Source: an uncultured Pelagibacteraceae bacterium
Lineage (GTDB): Bacteria; Pseudomonadota; Alphaproteobacteria; Pelagibacterales; Pelagibacteraceae
Length of the DNA stretch: 57,097 bases
NCBI GenBank assembly: GCA_902528135.1
Contig: CABZRS010000004.1
Location: forward strand, 1 to 57,097
Direction of reading: 5' to 3'
Shown: positions 1 to 8,252 of the stretch, piece after piece
How positions within the stretch are numbered: the stretch's first letter is position 1
Layout: the number at the start of each line of letters is the position of its first letter
Translations under genes and position numbers: made by a program
Notes under the pieces: generated by a model
What the model was told of the DNA's origin: nothing
The model's input: only the letters and a program-made list of their open reading frames with translations
Databases searched by the model: none

Positions 1-760
1 CTGCATTACCTAAATCTTTGAGCATTTCATGGATATAAGTAAGATCTTTTAAAGTGTTAGAAGTTGAAAATTTAAATCCAGTATAATCATCCTTAAGTAC
101 ATTATCAAAAATTCTATTTAAGGCTGTTGAGTTTCCAGATCCTAATTTTGCAACAGCAAAAAGTTTTTCTAAATCAATATCTAATTTTTTTGCGCTCTTG
201 ATAAATTCTATAACATTGGTAGCAGTACCAAGTGATAAAAAATTATTTAGTAACTTGGATTTTGCTCCTTTGCCCACTTCTCCAAAATGGAAATAATCTT
301 TACAAAAAGTTTTTAAATAAACTTCAGATTTTTTAAAATTTTCTTCTGATGCTCCAACAATACCTCCACAAACACCTTCTTCTGCCTGAACGGGACCACC
401 CATCACAGGACATTCGATGTAATTAATTTTTTGTTTTGAAAAAATCTGTTCCATTTGAACAGAACCATTTTGGTTATGCGTTGTAACATCAATAATTAAT
501 GTATTATTTTTTAGTAAAGTTGAGACTTTTTCAGCAATACTAAGAGCGATTGGTGTATTTGTTACACAAAGAAATAATGCGTCTAAATTTTTTTCACACA
601 ATTCATCGTAAGATTTTACCTCAATTGCACCATCACTCACAATTTTATCTATTGGTGCCCTTTTTTTATTTGCAATAACAAATAAGGTATTTCCTTTTTT
701 TAAAATATTTTTGGCTATCCCATAACCCATATAGCCCACACCAATAAAACCAACATTCAT
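1..760 (-). CDS. 3-hydroxyisobutyrate/beta-hydroxyacid dehydrogenase family protein (partial, cut by window edge)
   Basis: This reading frame is open from the ATG at 758-760 to the window edge, giving about 253 residues and no stop. The N-terminus carries the Rossmann motif GVGYMG (residues 7-12) followed by MGYGIAKNIL, typical of NAD(P)-dependent beta-hydroxyacid dehydrogenases. Later come the substrate-loop sequence CPVMGGPVQAEEGVCGG and the catalytic-lysine segment GKGAKSKLLNNFLSLG. The family oxidises 3-hydroxyisobutyrate, tartronate semialdehyde or similar acids in the cytoplasm; the substrate cannot be told here. It is distinct from the paralogue at 9466-10392. It is divergent from the uracil-DNA glycosylase gene across a 49-base gap. 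The C-terminal end lies outside the window. Confidence 0.88.
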   Translation of the reverse strand, partial: MNVGFIGVGYMGYGIAKNILKKGNTLFVIANKKRAPIDKIVSDGAIEVKSYDELCEKNLDALFLCVTNTPIALSIAEKVSTLLKNNTLIIDVTTHNQNGSVQMEQIFSKQKINYIECPVMGGPVQAEEGVCGGIVGASEENFKKSEVYLKTFCKDYFHFGEVGKGAKSKLLNNFLSLGTATNVIEFIKSAKKLDIDLEKLFAVAKLGSGNSTALNRIFDNVLKDDYTGFKFSTSNTLKDLTYIHEMLKDLGNA

Positions 761-809
761 AATTTAAATTAATTATAGTATAAGACACAAAGATTAAAAA
801 TTAATATTT

Positions 810-1484
810 ATGACTAATGATTTTAGAAAACTTGAAAATTTGATAGTGAGCTGCAAAAAATGCCCTAGGTTGGTCAGATTTAGAAATAAGATAGCTAAAG
901 ATAAAAGAAAACAATACATAAATGAAGAATATTGGGGAAAACCAATAACAGGGTTTGGTGACCCAAAAGCTAGGATTTTATTTGTTGGTTTGGCGCCAGC
1001 TGCACACGGTGGCAATAGAACTGGAAGAGTGTTTACAGGAGATAGATCGTCTGATTTTTTATACAAATGTCTGTACAAAGCAAAGTTATCTAACCAACCA
1101 AATTCAGACCACAGAAATGATGGACTTAAATTAAAAGATATATTTATAACTACTGCTTTAAAATGTGTCCCACCTGGAGATAAACCAACAAAAAAAGAGC
1201 TAAACACTTGCTTTAAATATTTTAATAATGAAATTGAATACTTAGAAAATTTAAAGATTGTTGTTGCACTTGGAAAAATAGCTTTTGATGCTTGTATAGA
1301 ATTTTACAAAAAACATCACAAAATTGACTCAAATATTAAATTTGGGCATAGTAAATTCTTTAAACTCCCAAATAATATTTTATTGGTAGGTTCTTATCAC
1401 CCAAGCCCAAGAAACGTAAATACAGGTAGAATTAACGTAAATAAAATGACTGATTTATTTATTAAAATTAAAAATACTATTTGA
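810..1484 (+). CDS. Uracil-DNA glycosylase, family 5 (UDGb-type, 4Fe-4S)
   Basis: A 224-residue protein of the iron-sulfur uracil-DNA glycosylase superfamily, which removes uracil and related deaminated bases from DNA. Cys15 and Cys18 (CKKC) with Cys119 and Cys134 fit the four cluster ligands. Motif 1 is GLAPAAHGGNRTG (about 60-72) followed by FTGD. This is the family 5 form, in which the polar Asp/Asn/Glu of other families is absent. The distal motif HPSPRN (197-202) contains the usual catalytic His. The family 4 signature (GEAPG) is not present, so family 5 is preferred. The ATG at 810 has no clear Shine-Dalgarno sequence. The 3' end overlaps the convergent YbgC gene by eight bases. Confidence 0.9.
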   Translation: MTNDFRKLENLIVSCKKCPRLVRFRNKIAKDKRKQYINEEYWGKPITGFGDPKARILFVGLAPAAHGGNRTGRVFTGDRSSDFLYKCLYKAKLSNQPNSDHRNDGLKLKDIFITTALKCVPPGDKPTKKELNTCFKYFNNEIEYLENLKIVVALGKIAFDACIEFYKKHHKIDSNIKFGHSKFFKLPNNILLVGSYHPSPRNVNTGRINVNKMTDLFIKIKNTI

Positions 1485-1872
1485 TTAATTGTTCTTTAAG
1501 TTTTTCAGGCATTTTGGTTGGTTTGCCCTCTTTATTAATTGTAGCTAAATGAACATCAGCAGTTAAAATTAAATTATCTTTTATATAAATATCTTGCTTC
1601 ATTTTAAGTGATACATTCTTTACTTCTACAATTTCAGAAAAAATATCAAGTTTATCCTCTAACCTTGAAGGTTTTATAAAATTTAAATTACAAGATTTGA
1701 CAATTATATATATTCCATAATTTTCTCTCAAGTTAGAATTTGTAAAATCTTCAGAAGCCATGGCATCAGTTCTAGCTCGCTCTATAAATTTCAAATAATT
1801 TGCGTAATAAACTACTCCACCAGCATCTGTATCCTCATAATAAACATTAAAACTTGATTTAAATTTTTTCAT
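1477..1872 (-). CDS. ybgC: Acyl-CoA thioesterase, YbgC/FcbC hot-dog family
   Basis: A 131-residue single hot-dog-fold protein. Residues 11-32 read YYEDTDAGGVVYYANYLKF followed by IERAR, the 4-hydroxybenzoyl-CoA thioesterase/YbgC signature with catalytic Asp16. The family hydrolyses short or medium acyl-CoA thioesters in the cytoplasm. In many proteobacteria ybgC is the first gene of the tol-pal cluster. Here no tol or pal gene is nearby, so the gene stands alone. It converges on the uracil-DNA glycosylase gene and shares its last eight bases with it. Length is normal for the family. The exact acyl substrate is unknown. Confidence 0.88.
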   Translation of the reverse strand: MKKFKSSFNVYYEDTDAGGVVYYANYLKFIERARTDAMASEDFTNSNLRENYGIYIIVKSCNLNFIKPSRLEDKLDIFSEIVEVKNVSLKMKQDIYIKDNLILTADVHLATINKEGKPTKMPEKLKEQLIK

Positions 1873-1925
1873 AAAAATAATAATATCAAAGTGAAAATAT
1901 TTTTTATACTAATGATTAATATAAT

Positions 1926-2063
1926 ATGAAAATTTATATAATCTGGTTAATTGGTGTTATATTATGGAATTTCGGATATCCAGAAGCCGTGCCAATTCTT
2001 GATGTTTTGGCTGCAATACTACTGTCTTTATTAAGTTTTGGTTTAAAAAAATATAGTAATTAA
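1926..2063 (+). CDS. Small hydrophobic membrane protein, 45 residues, unknown function
   Basis: The ATG at 1926 opens 45 codons ending with TAA at 2061-2063. The peptide begins MKIYIIWLIGVILWNFGYPE and is followed by a second apolar stretch (VPILDVLAAILLSLLSFGL) and a basic KKYSN tail. Two short membrane-spanning segments are separated by a turn with Asn, Pro and Glu. It fills the gap between the divergent ybgC gene and the convergent DUF3047 gene, ending four bases before that gene's stop codon. Coding is supported by its exact fit to the gap and its membrane-protein composition. I do not recognise a named family. Confidence 0.6.
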   Translation: MKIYIIWLIGVILWNFGYPEAVPILDVLAAILLSLLSFGLKKYSN

Positions 2064-2067
2064 ACTT

Positions 2068-2730
2068 TTACTCAGAGGAAAAAAAAATATTTTGATAATA
2101 ACTAACAGTGGTTAGTTTTGAATTATCGGTATCTGCCATGATTGCTACTCCTGAAAGCTCTTCAACGTCTAAATCATGAAATTTTTTAAAGTCTTCCTTC
2201 ACATTAGCTTTTACTGTAACCCATTCATTTAAATTTGACTTTGTTGAAGCCAAGACACTATCTATAGATTTTTTTGTATAAGGGCTGGGCCATGTCTCTC
2301 CTACATTTGAATTGCTTGAAAAAACATAGTTAATAGCTCTATTTGATAGTGGTGTTGCACCAGTTTTTTTGATTACAAAAACTCTAGCAGCAAAATCATG
2401 TCCTTTTTTTGTATTCTCTTTTATGCCTTTAAGATCTTTTTCAATCTTCCAAGTAATATTTATAAAAGGAGTTTTATCTAAATTAATTTTTATTTCTTTG
2501 CCTACTCCTGATGCTGCATTAGCTGCCACTGCTTTTAAATAATTTCCGTTCTCATTATTTCCAATAGAATATACTGTTTTTGCATCAGCTCCTCTTACTT
2601 TTCTAACTTCTAATGAATTCAATTCCTCCTCAGTAAAATCAAAAACCATCAGTTTTTCGGCACAAACCGAGGACATAAATAAAAGATAAATTGCTATTAT
2701 TTTGATAAATTTTGCAAACACACGTTTCAT
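2068..2730 (-). CDS. DUF3047 domain protein, exported
   Basis: A 220-residue protein with a signal peptide (residues 1-24, MKRVFAKFIKIIAIYLLFMS then SVCA). The mature part matches the DUF3047 pattern: an early hydrophobic strand (MVFDF), TPFINITWKIE, a GHDFAARVFVI strand, a NYVFSSNSNVGETWPSPYT segment, a WVTVKANVKEDF segment and the closing GVAIMADTDNSKLT with YYQNIFF. DUF3047 proteins are predicted periplasmic beta-rich proteins with no established activity. The order of motifs is clear, so I am confident of the family but not of a role. It is downstream of the alcohol dehydrogenase gene on the same strand, with a 45-base gap. Confidence 0.82.
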   Translation of the reverse strand: MKRVFAKFIKIIAIYLLFMSSVCAEKLMVFDFTEEELNSLEVRKVRGADAKTVYSIGNNENGNYLKAVAANAASGVGKEIKINLDKTPFINITWKIEKDLKGIKENTKKGHDFAARVFVIKKTGATPLSNRAINYVFSSNSNVGETWPSPYTKKSIDSVLASTKSNLNEWVTVKANVKEDFKKFHDLDVEELSGVAIMADTDNSKLTTVSYYQNIFFSSE

Positions 2731-2775
2731 ATAATTAAAAATTTTTAATTATCAACTATAATTTAAAATTTTCCT

Positions 2776-3780
2776 TTAAGGTAAAAGAACAATTTTTGGT
2801 GAAGAACAGCTTCCATCATGAATTTGTTGAAAGGCCTCTGCACCTTTCTTCAATTCTCTATACTCTATCCAGTCAAGTTTGCCAATTTGTCTATCAGCTA
2901 AAATTTTGATTGTATTTTCAAAATCTTTGTTAGTATAACAATATGTGCCAATGAAAGTTACCTCTTGAAGGGTTGCTTTTCTAAAATTAAACTGTCCTGC
3001 TGGTTGGGTTAATCCAATATGAATTATTGTACCTCCAGGTTTAATAACCGATATAGCTTGTTGTCTTGAAACTTCTAAACCTACTGTATCAAATACAACA
3101 TCAAAGCTGTCATTTTGTATTTCTTTGTCTGAAGGATTAACAAACTTACCATCAAAATATTTTGCACATTCGCTTAGTCTCAGGTTATTGGGGTCAGACA
3201 TAATGATATTTTTATTACCCTTAATTTTAGATAATATTAGCGAGCACAATAATCCAATCGCTCCGGCACCCTGAACTAAAGTTCTGCACTCAGAAAGAGG
3301 TTTTTTAAGAGAGTTTTCTCCCATAAGTACAGCGTGTAGTGAGACTGCGGTTGGTTCAGCTATAGCCGCTTCAAAAAGATCTAAATGATCTGGCACCTCA
3401 TATATATTTTGATTAGGAGAAGAAACCAATTCTGCAAAAACTCCCTGTCTCTCGTAAGGTCTATTCATTCCTAGAAGAACTCTGTGTGGACATAGATGTT
3501 CTCGCCCACTTGTGCAATATTCACACTTTCCGCATGTTATTAAGGGATTTAATACAACATTTTTTCCTTGGAATTTGCCATTTTGTATTACGCCACTCAC
3601 CTCGTGACCAATTATTAATGGTGGTATACGTCTTTCATCTTTTCCATGATACGCGTGCATGTCAGATCCACATATTCCTGAAGCATGAACTTTTAATATA
3701 CTCTCTCCACTTGTCTCTACAGGATCTTTTTCTTCTCTGTAAACCAATTCTTCAACGCCGGTATAAACTAAAGCTTTCAT
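2776..3780 (-). CDS. Zinc-dependent medium-chain alcohol dehydrogenase
   Basis: A 334-residue MDR-family NAD(P)-dependent dehydrogenase. Catalytic zinc ligands are Cys37 (GICGSDMH), His59 and Glu60 (GHE). The structural zinc site has Cys83, Cys86, Cys89 and Cys97. The Rossmann motif is GAGAIGLL. The pattern resembles the sorbitol, galactitol and threonine dehydrogenase branch, so a polyol or amino-alcohol substrate is likely. It starts two bases after the stop of the NCS1 permease gene on the same strand, so both are probably transcribed together. This suggests that the permease imports its substrate or a precursor, but that link is inference. Substrate unknown. Confidence 0.88.
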   Translation of the reverse strand: MKALVYTGVEELVYREEKDPVETSGESILKVHASGICGSDMHAYHGKDERRIPPLIIGHEVSGVIQNGKFQGKNVVLNPLITCGKCEYCTSGREHLCPHRVLLGMNRPYERQGVFAELVSSPNQNIYEVPDHLDLFEAAIAEPTAVSLHAVLMGENSLKKPLSECRTLVQGAGAIGLLCSLILSKIKGNKNIIMSDPNNLRLSECAKYFDGKFVNPSDKEIQNDSFDVVFDTVGLEVSRQQAISVIKPGGTIIHIGLTQPAGQFNFRKATLQEVTFIGTYCYTNKDFENTIKILADRQIGKLDWIEYRELKKGAEAFQQIHDGSCSSPKIVLLP

Positions 3781-3782
3781 AA

Positions 3783-5234
3783 TTATTTTTCATCTAGAAG
3801 ATAATATATAAAAAACGATACGACAAATCCTAATATCCAAGAAAATGATTTTATATCTGAGAAATTGATATTCCATAATAATGAAAATGAGAAAATAAAA
3901 CCTATAATAAGTGAATACACAGCTTTATAGTTCCAGCCATTTGAATACATATATTCATTTCCATCCCTCAAAAAAAACAGATCTTTGTGATTTACTCTAC
4001 CTTTTTTCACCAGATAGTAGTCAGCAATTATTATTGCAAAGGTTGGACCAAAAAATGCTGCAAGGCTATCGATAATATTTATTACACCTACTTGACTTAA
4101 AATAGACGGCCACAAACCTCCAGCAATAAAACCAATTATTAAAATTAATACTCCAGAAGTTTTGAGATCTAGATTATTAGGAATAAAATTTATTATACTA
4201 TTTTGCGTAGGGACGTAATTAGAAATTAAATTTGTAGACAGTGACGAAAAAATTATAAAAACTAGAACAAACACAGTTAAGCCAGTATTATCTAATTTTC
4301 CAATAATATCCATTGGCTTAGTTAATATTTGATCAACAACAATAAGCTTTTGATTTAAAACAACATCTACACCAACAACTATAGATGTTGCTAAAAATGA
4401 AAACAAAATCATATTTAAAAAAAGATTTAAGTTTCCTAATTTTAGATCTTTTTCTGTTTTAACATATCTAGAAAAATCTCCAAAATTTAACAACACAATT
4501 GAGAAGTAAGAGAAAATTGTACCCGTTAAAACTACAAAAGGTAATACGTTAGATTTTGAAAAAAAATTTCCATCTGTTGTATTTGATTTAAGGGACTGAA
4601 AAATTTGTGTGTGATTTTCAGAAGTTAAAATTAAAAAAAAAATTAACAAACCTAGGTAAACAAAGATGGCTGAAAACTGCAAAAATCTTTGATTAAACCT
4701 TTGTCCATTTGTAAATAAAAAATATTGAATAACAAAAGTTAGTATTAATGAAGTCCAATCAATAATATTTAATTCAAGAAAAAAAGCTAAAAAAACTTGA
4801 CCATCTAGAATTTGACTATCTAGGTTATAGTAAATAAATATTCTTATTAGATATGTAATTGATTTTGATATGAAAAATGTTTGAATACCAAACATAAATA
4901 CTCCAATAATAGATCTTAAAAGACTCAAATATTTGGCTCCATTTAAACCCATAGACATTCTGAGCATAACAGGAAAAGGTAACCCGTGCTTTTGTGATGG
5001 TTTACCGATCAATGATATAAAAAAATAAATTAAGACAGAGGCGGCTAATGAAGAAGTTAAGACCAGCACAGTACTAAGATTATATATTAAATATAAAGAG
5101 GCTATTAACGCAAATCCTGCGATGGTTTGGATGCTATTAGCCCAAAAGCAAAATAAATCAATTGATGTCCATGTTTTATTGCTTGGGTTAACTGTGGCTA
5201 ATTCAAAATTTTTTAATTCTATATTCTGACTCAC
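3783..5234 (-). CDS. NCS1-family permease (purine/pyrimidine/allantoin/hydantoin type)
   Basis: A 483-residue, strongly hydrophobic protein with about twelve membrane segments. Features of the NCS1 family include the N-terminal NPSNKTWTSIDLFCFWANSI segment, the QKHGLPFPVMLRMSMGLNG loop and the FGDFSRYVKT loop with a later PTFAIIIADYYLV. The family couples uptake of nucleobases, allantoin, hydantoin, thiamine or related nitrogen compounds to Na+ or H+. The start is GTG (5232-5234); no better ATG lies near. It lies directly upstream of a zinc dehydrogenase gene. Substrate cannot be assigned from sequence alone. Confidence 0.85.
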   Translation of the reverse strand: MSQNIELKNFELATVNPSNKTWTSIDLFCFWANSIQTIAGFALIASLYLIYNLSTVLVLTSSLAASVLIYFFISLIGKPSQKHGLPFPVMLRMSMGLNGAKYLSLLRSIIGVFMFGIQTFFISKSITYLIRIFIYYNLDSQILDGQVFLAFFLELNIIDWTSLILTFVIQYFLFTNGQRFNQRFLQFSAIFVYLGLLIFFLILTSENHTQIFQSLKSNTTDGNFFSKSNVLPFVVLTGTIFSYFSIVLLNFGDFSRYVKTEKDLKLGNLNLFLNMILFSFLATSIVVGVDVVLNQKLIVVDQILTKPMDIIGKLDNTGLTVFVLVFIIFSSLSTNLISNYVPTQNSIINFIPNNLDLKTSGVLILIIGFIAGGLWPSILSQVGVINIIDSLAAFFGPTFAIIIADYYLVKKGRVNHKDLFFLRDGNEYMYSNGWNYKAVYSLIIGFIFSFSLLWNINFSDIKSFSWILGFVVSFFIYYLLDEK

Positions 5235-5299
5235 TAATATAATCTTAAACTAAAATTTTTATATGTCTATAATTGTGATATCCATAATTTTGTAATTCA

Positions 5300-6193
5300 A
5301 TGAATTTTCTAAAAAACAATATTGGCTACGTTTCTATGTTCGTTGCAGTTATAGGCTTTGGATCAGGTCCACCGTTTGTGAAATTAGCATTACAGGAATT
5401 TTTTGTAATGGATTTAATGGCAGTACGATTCTCTTTAGCATTTAGTTTAATGTTAATTTTTGCTTTGATCATGAGGGCAGATTTAAAAATAAAAAAAATT
5501 GGGTTTACCCCTTTCCTAATGGGTTTGTTAAATCCTTTTCTAGTTACTTTAAGTTTTCATATTGGTCTTCTACTAACCTCACCAGTAAATGGAGTTGCTT
5601 TAATTAGCACTTTGCCAATATGGCAACCATTTGTTGCAAGACTTTTTTTAAAGGAAAAAATTGAAATAAAAGTAATTATTGGAGCCTTTATAACAATTAT
5701 TGGAACTTTAATTCTACTTACAAGTCAGACAAAATCAGGACAAGGAAATTATATAGGTGATTTAATAATTTTTTTAGGAATGATTTGCGTTTCTGTAAAT
5801 GAAGTTTTAGGAAGAAGATTTATGCAAACTAGAGTTGATCAATTGGGAGTTAATACTTATCAATATTTTATTGGTGCTATACTATCTTTATTAGTTCTTT
5901 TTATAATTTGGCCAAACTCAAGTTTTGAATATCAAAATTATCTAAATTTTTCACCTCCAGTTTTAGCGGCTATAACTTTATCTTGCATAACGTTTGGAGC
6001 ATATTTATTTTATAATTTTGCTCTTAGAAGAGTCCCGGTAGGTAGAATTAGTTTGATGTATCCTTTAACAGGCCCTATTGGTGCTACAATGTCTTGGTTA
6101 ATAATCGACTCTCCAATTTCAACAAAGGTTTTTATATCTTTAGCAATAATATTAGTTGGAACTATTATACCTCAAATTAATAAGTTTAGCTAA
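5300..6193 (+). CDS. EamA-family (DMT superfamily) metabolite transporter
   Basis: A 297-residue integral membrane protein with ten predicted segments and two EamA repeats (first half to about residue 135, second from about 150). Typical pieces are FGSGPPFVKLALQEF near the start, PVNGVALISTLPIWQPFVARLFLKE closing the first repeat, and VPVGRISLMYPLTGPIGA in the second. DMT transporters usually export amino acids or other small metabolites. It is transcribed divergently from the NCS1 permease gene. Its last four bases overlap the end of the convergent dctM gene. No substrate is indicated. Confidence 0.85.
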   Translation: MNFLKNNIGYVSMFVAVIGFGSGPPFVKLALQEFFVMDLMAVRFSLAFSLMLIFALIMRADLKIKKIGFTPFLMGLLNPFLVTLSFHIGLLLTSPVNGVALISTLPIWQPFVARLFLKEKIEIKVIIGAFITIIGTLILLTSQTKSGQGNYIGDLIIFLGMICVSVNEVLGRRFMQTRVDQLGVNTYQYFIGAILSLLVLFIIWPNSSFEYQNYLNFSPPVLAAITLSCITFGAYLFYNFALRRVPVGRISLMYPLTGPIGATMSWLIIDSPISTKVFISLAIILVGTIIPQINKFS

Positions 6194-7530
6194 GGTGATG
6201 GGTACATTACCCCAGGCAACCACAATGCTATTTTTGGAAATATTATAATTAATACTAGACCAATTACTTGGATAACCATAAATTGCATCATGCCAAGATA
6301 AATATCTTTTAAATCCCACTCTGGAACTACACCTTTTAAGAAATAAGCAGATAATGCAACAGGAGGTGAAAGCCAGGCGGTTTGGAGATTAACGGCCACT
6401 AATATTGCAAACCATGTAAGATTAAACCCTAACTCTATTACTAAAGGTAATACAATTGGTAATACTATTAAAACTATTGGTACCCACTCTAAAGGCCATC
6501 CCAATAAAAAAATAGCAGCCATTATAATTGTTAATATTACATATCTATTAACCTCTAAATTTAAAAGGAAATCAGTTAACAGAGATGGAGTTCCTAATTT
6601 TGAGAATACTGCCCCAAAAAAGTTCGATGCAGCAACTAAAAACATTATTAGAGCAGTAATCTCTAAAGTTTTTAAAAGAGCATCTTTCAAACCTGGCAGA
6701 GTTAATTTTTTATATGCTAGAGCAAGTAAGATCGCACCAAATGCTCCCATTCCAGCTCCTTCTGTTGGAGTGGCAAGACCAAATAGAATACTTCCTAACG
6801 CAAAAAAAACTAACCCTGCAGGAGGAATTAGTCCCATGATAAATTCATACCAAACCTTAGCCATATTGGTAGGTTGTTCGTTTACTGGTAAAACAGGACC
6901 AAGTTTTGGATTTAGATAACATCTTAAAGTTGTGTAAGCAGCATATAAACATGCTAGTAAAATTCCTGGCATTATTGCTGCAGCAAATAAATCTGTTACA
7001 GGAATTTCTAAGACAGGTCCCATCACAACTAACATAATGCTTGGAGGAATTAAAATTCCAAGAGTTCCACCAGCACAGATTAAACCAGCTGAAAGTCTTG
7101 TATCATATCCAGTTCTGATCATGGTTTTACCGGCCATGATTCCTAAGATTGTTACAGATGCACCAACAATCCCAGTTGCAGCTGCAAAAATTGTTGATAC
7201 AAACATTACTGCATAAAATAATGCTCCTCTTGTCTTAGAAAGCATTAACTGAACTGCATTAAATAATCTCTCCATTAGACCTGCTTGCTCCATTAAAATT
7301 CCCATAAAGATAAAGAGTGGTACGGCGGCGAGTGTATTCTCCGTCATAATCATGTTGAATTGGAGTGTCATTAAGTAAAAAACTAATTTACCAAAACCCC
7401 AATATCCAAAAACAAGGCCTAAAAATATTAAAGTAAATGAAATTGGAAAGCCAACAAAGATTGCAAATAACATACAACCAATCATTATTGCTCCGATTAT
7501 TTCTGGACTAAAGAAATCCATTATGGCCAT
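6190..7530 (-). CDS. dctM: TRAP transporter large membrane subunit (DctM)
   Basis: A 446-residue protein with about twelve membrane segments, the length expected for DctM. Conserved stretches include PLFIFMGILMEQAGLMERLF, GIVGASVTILGIMAGKTM, ICAGGTLGILIPPSIMLVVMG and PTEGAGMGAFGAILLAL. DctM forms the Na+-driven elevator domain that moves substrate handed over by DctP. The start ATG at 7530 overlaps the 3' end of dctQ by ten bases, indicating translational coupling; an ATG at 7521 is an alternative. It is the last gene of the dctPQM unit and overlaps the convergent EamA gene by four bases. Confidence 0.93.
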   Translation of the reverse strand: MAIMDFFSPEIIGAIMIGCMLFAIFVGFPISFTLIFLGLVFGYWGFGKLVFYLMTLQFNMIMTENTLAAVPLFIFMGILMEQAGLMERLFNAVQLMLSKTRGALFYAVMFVSTIFAAATGIVGASVTILGIMAGKTMIRTGYDTRLSAGLICAGGTLGILIPPSIMLVVMGPVLEIPVTDLFAAAIMPGILLACLYAAYTTLRCYLNPKLGPVLPVNEQPTNMAKVWYEFIMGLIPPAGLVFFALGSILFGLATPTEGAGMGAFGAILLALAYKKLTLPGLKDALLKTLEITALIMFLVAASNFFGAVFSKLGTPSLLTDFLLNLEVNRYVILTIIMAAIFLLGWPLEWVPIVLIVLPIVLPLVIELGFNLTWFAILVAVNLQTAWLSPPVALSAYFLKGVVPEWDLKDIYLGMMQFMVIQVIGLVLIIIFPKIALWLPGVMYPSP

Positions 7531-8177
7531 CTCCCTTTTACAAAAGCATAATAAGTTTTTAAAATTTCAGATATACCTTGTACTAAAAGTAAAAATGCAC
7601 CAATAGGCATACAACTTTTTAAAGGCCACATAATTGGCATCCATGTTGTATCCATGGCTCTTTGAATTCTAACTTTACCACCTAAGCATTCCTCTAAATT
7701 TGATCTTCCACAAATTGAAGTATAGGCGTAATCAAAACTTACAAGGAAAAATACAAGAAACCCTGGTATAAAAAATAATAAATATAAAAATAAATCTACT
7801 CTAGCCTGATTTTTTACTGACCAATTTCGATAAAGAAAATCAGCTCTAATATGAATACCTTTTGATAATGTATAGGCGGCTCCTAGCATAAATAAAGCAC
7901 CTGCCAACATTCTACTTATGTCAAATGACCATAAAGTTGGTCTATTAAAAAAATGCCTGCCAATAACTTCATGGATCATTGCATAAATCAGGAAAATAGT
8001 TAACCAGGCAAATATCTTGCCAGTGATCAACATTTTCGAGTCTATAAATTCTATTGTTTTTGCCATCCAAGGAGTCATATCCTCTGGCATTTTTAAACTT
8101 GTTCTTCTTTCGGCTATAAGCTCATCTGTGATATCTAGATTTTCTTTAACTTTAGGTTCTGAATCTTTATCAACCAT
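7521..8177 (-). CDS. dctQ: TRAP transporter small membrane subunit (DctQ)
   Basis: A 218-residue protein with four membrane segments after a polar N-terminal extension of about 50 residues. The segment HIRADFLYRNWS, preceded by AAYTLSKG, is the conserved DctQ element. The loop between the last two membrane segments (SICGRSNLEECLGGKVRIQRAM) is longer than in simple DctQ proteins and resembles that of the mannitol/chloroaromatic or keto-acid TRAP subgroup. It sits between dctP and dctM. A terminator-like hairpin in the 75-base gap after dctP probably lowers its expression relative to the binding protein. Confidence 0.9.
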   Translation of the reverse strand: MVDKDSEPKVKENLDITDELIAERRTSLKMPEDMTPWMAKTIEFIDSKMLITGKIFAWLTIFLIYAMIHEVIGRHFFNRPTLWSFDISRMLAGALFMLGAAYTLSKGIHIRADFLYRNWSVKNQARVDLFLYLLFFIPGFLVFFLVSFDYAYTSICGRSNLEECLGGKVRIQRAMDTTWMPIMWPLKSCMPIGAFLLLVQGISEILKTYYAFVKGRWP

Positions 8178-8212
8178 TTAACAAGTATATTTATTTAAAT
8201 TAAATTTGTAAA

Positions 8213-8243
8213 AAAAACGGGGATCTAAACAATCCCCGTTTTT
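8213..8243 (-). terminator. Rho-independent terminator/attenuator between dctP and dctQ
   Basis: An inverted repeat AAAAACGGGGAT (8213-8224) and ATCCCCGTTTTT (8232-8243) with a seven-base loop forms a GC-centred stem flanked by A and T runs. Read on the minus strand it follows the dctP stop codon at once and ends in a T tract, so it can stop or pause transcription before dctQ. It is symmetric and could act on either strand, but the only transcript reaching it is dctP-dctQ. It probably gives more dctP than dctQM message. Confidence 0.85.
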
Positions 8244-8252
8244 ATATTTTAC

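Noticed and set aside
794-1207. 137-residue open frame on the minus strand
   Set aside because: It lies inside the uracil-DNA glycosylase gene, which has all family motifs. Its composition (Phe/Ser/Leu-rich) is typical of an antisense shadow.
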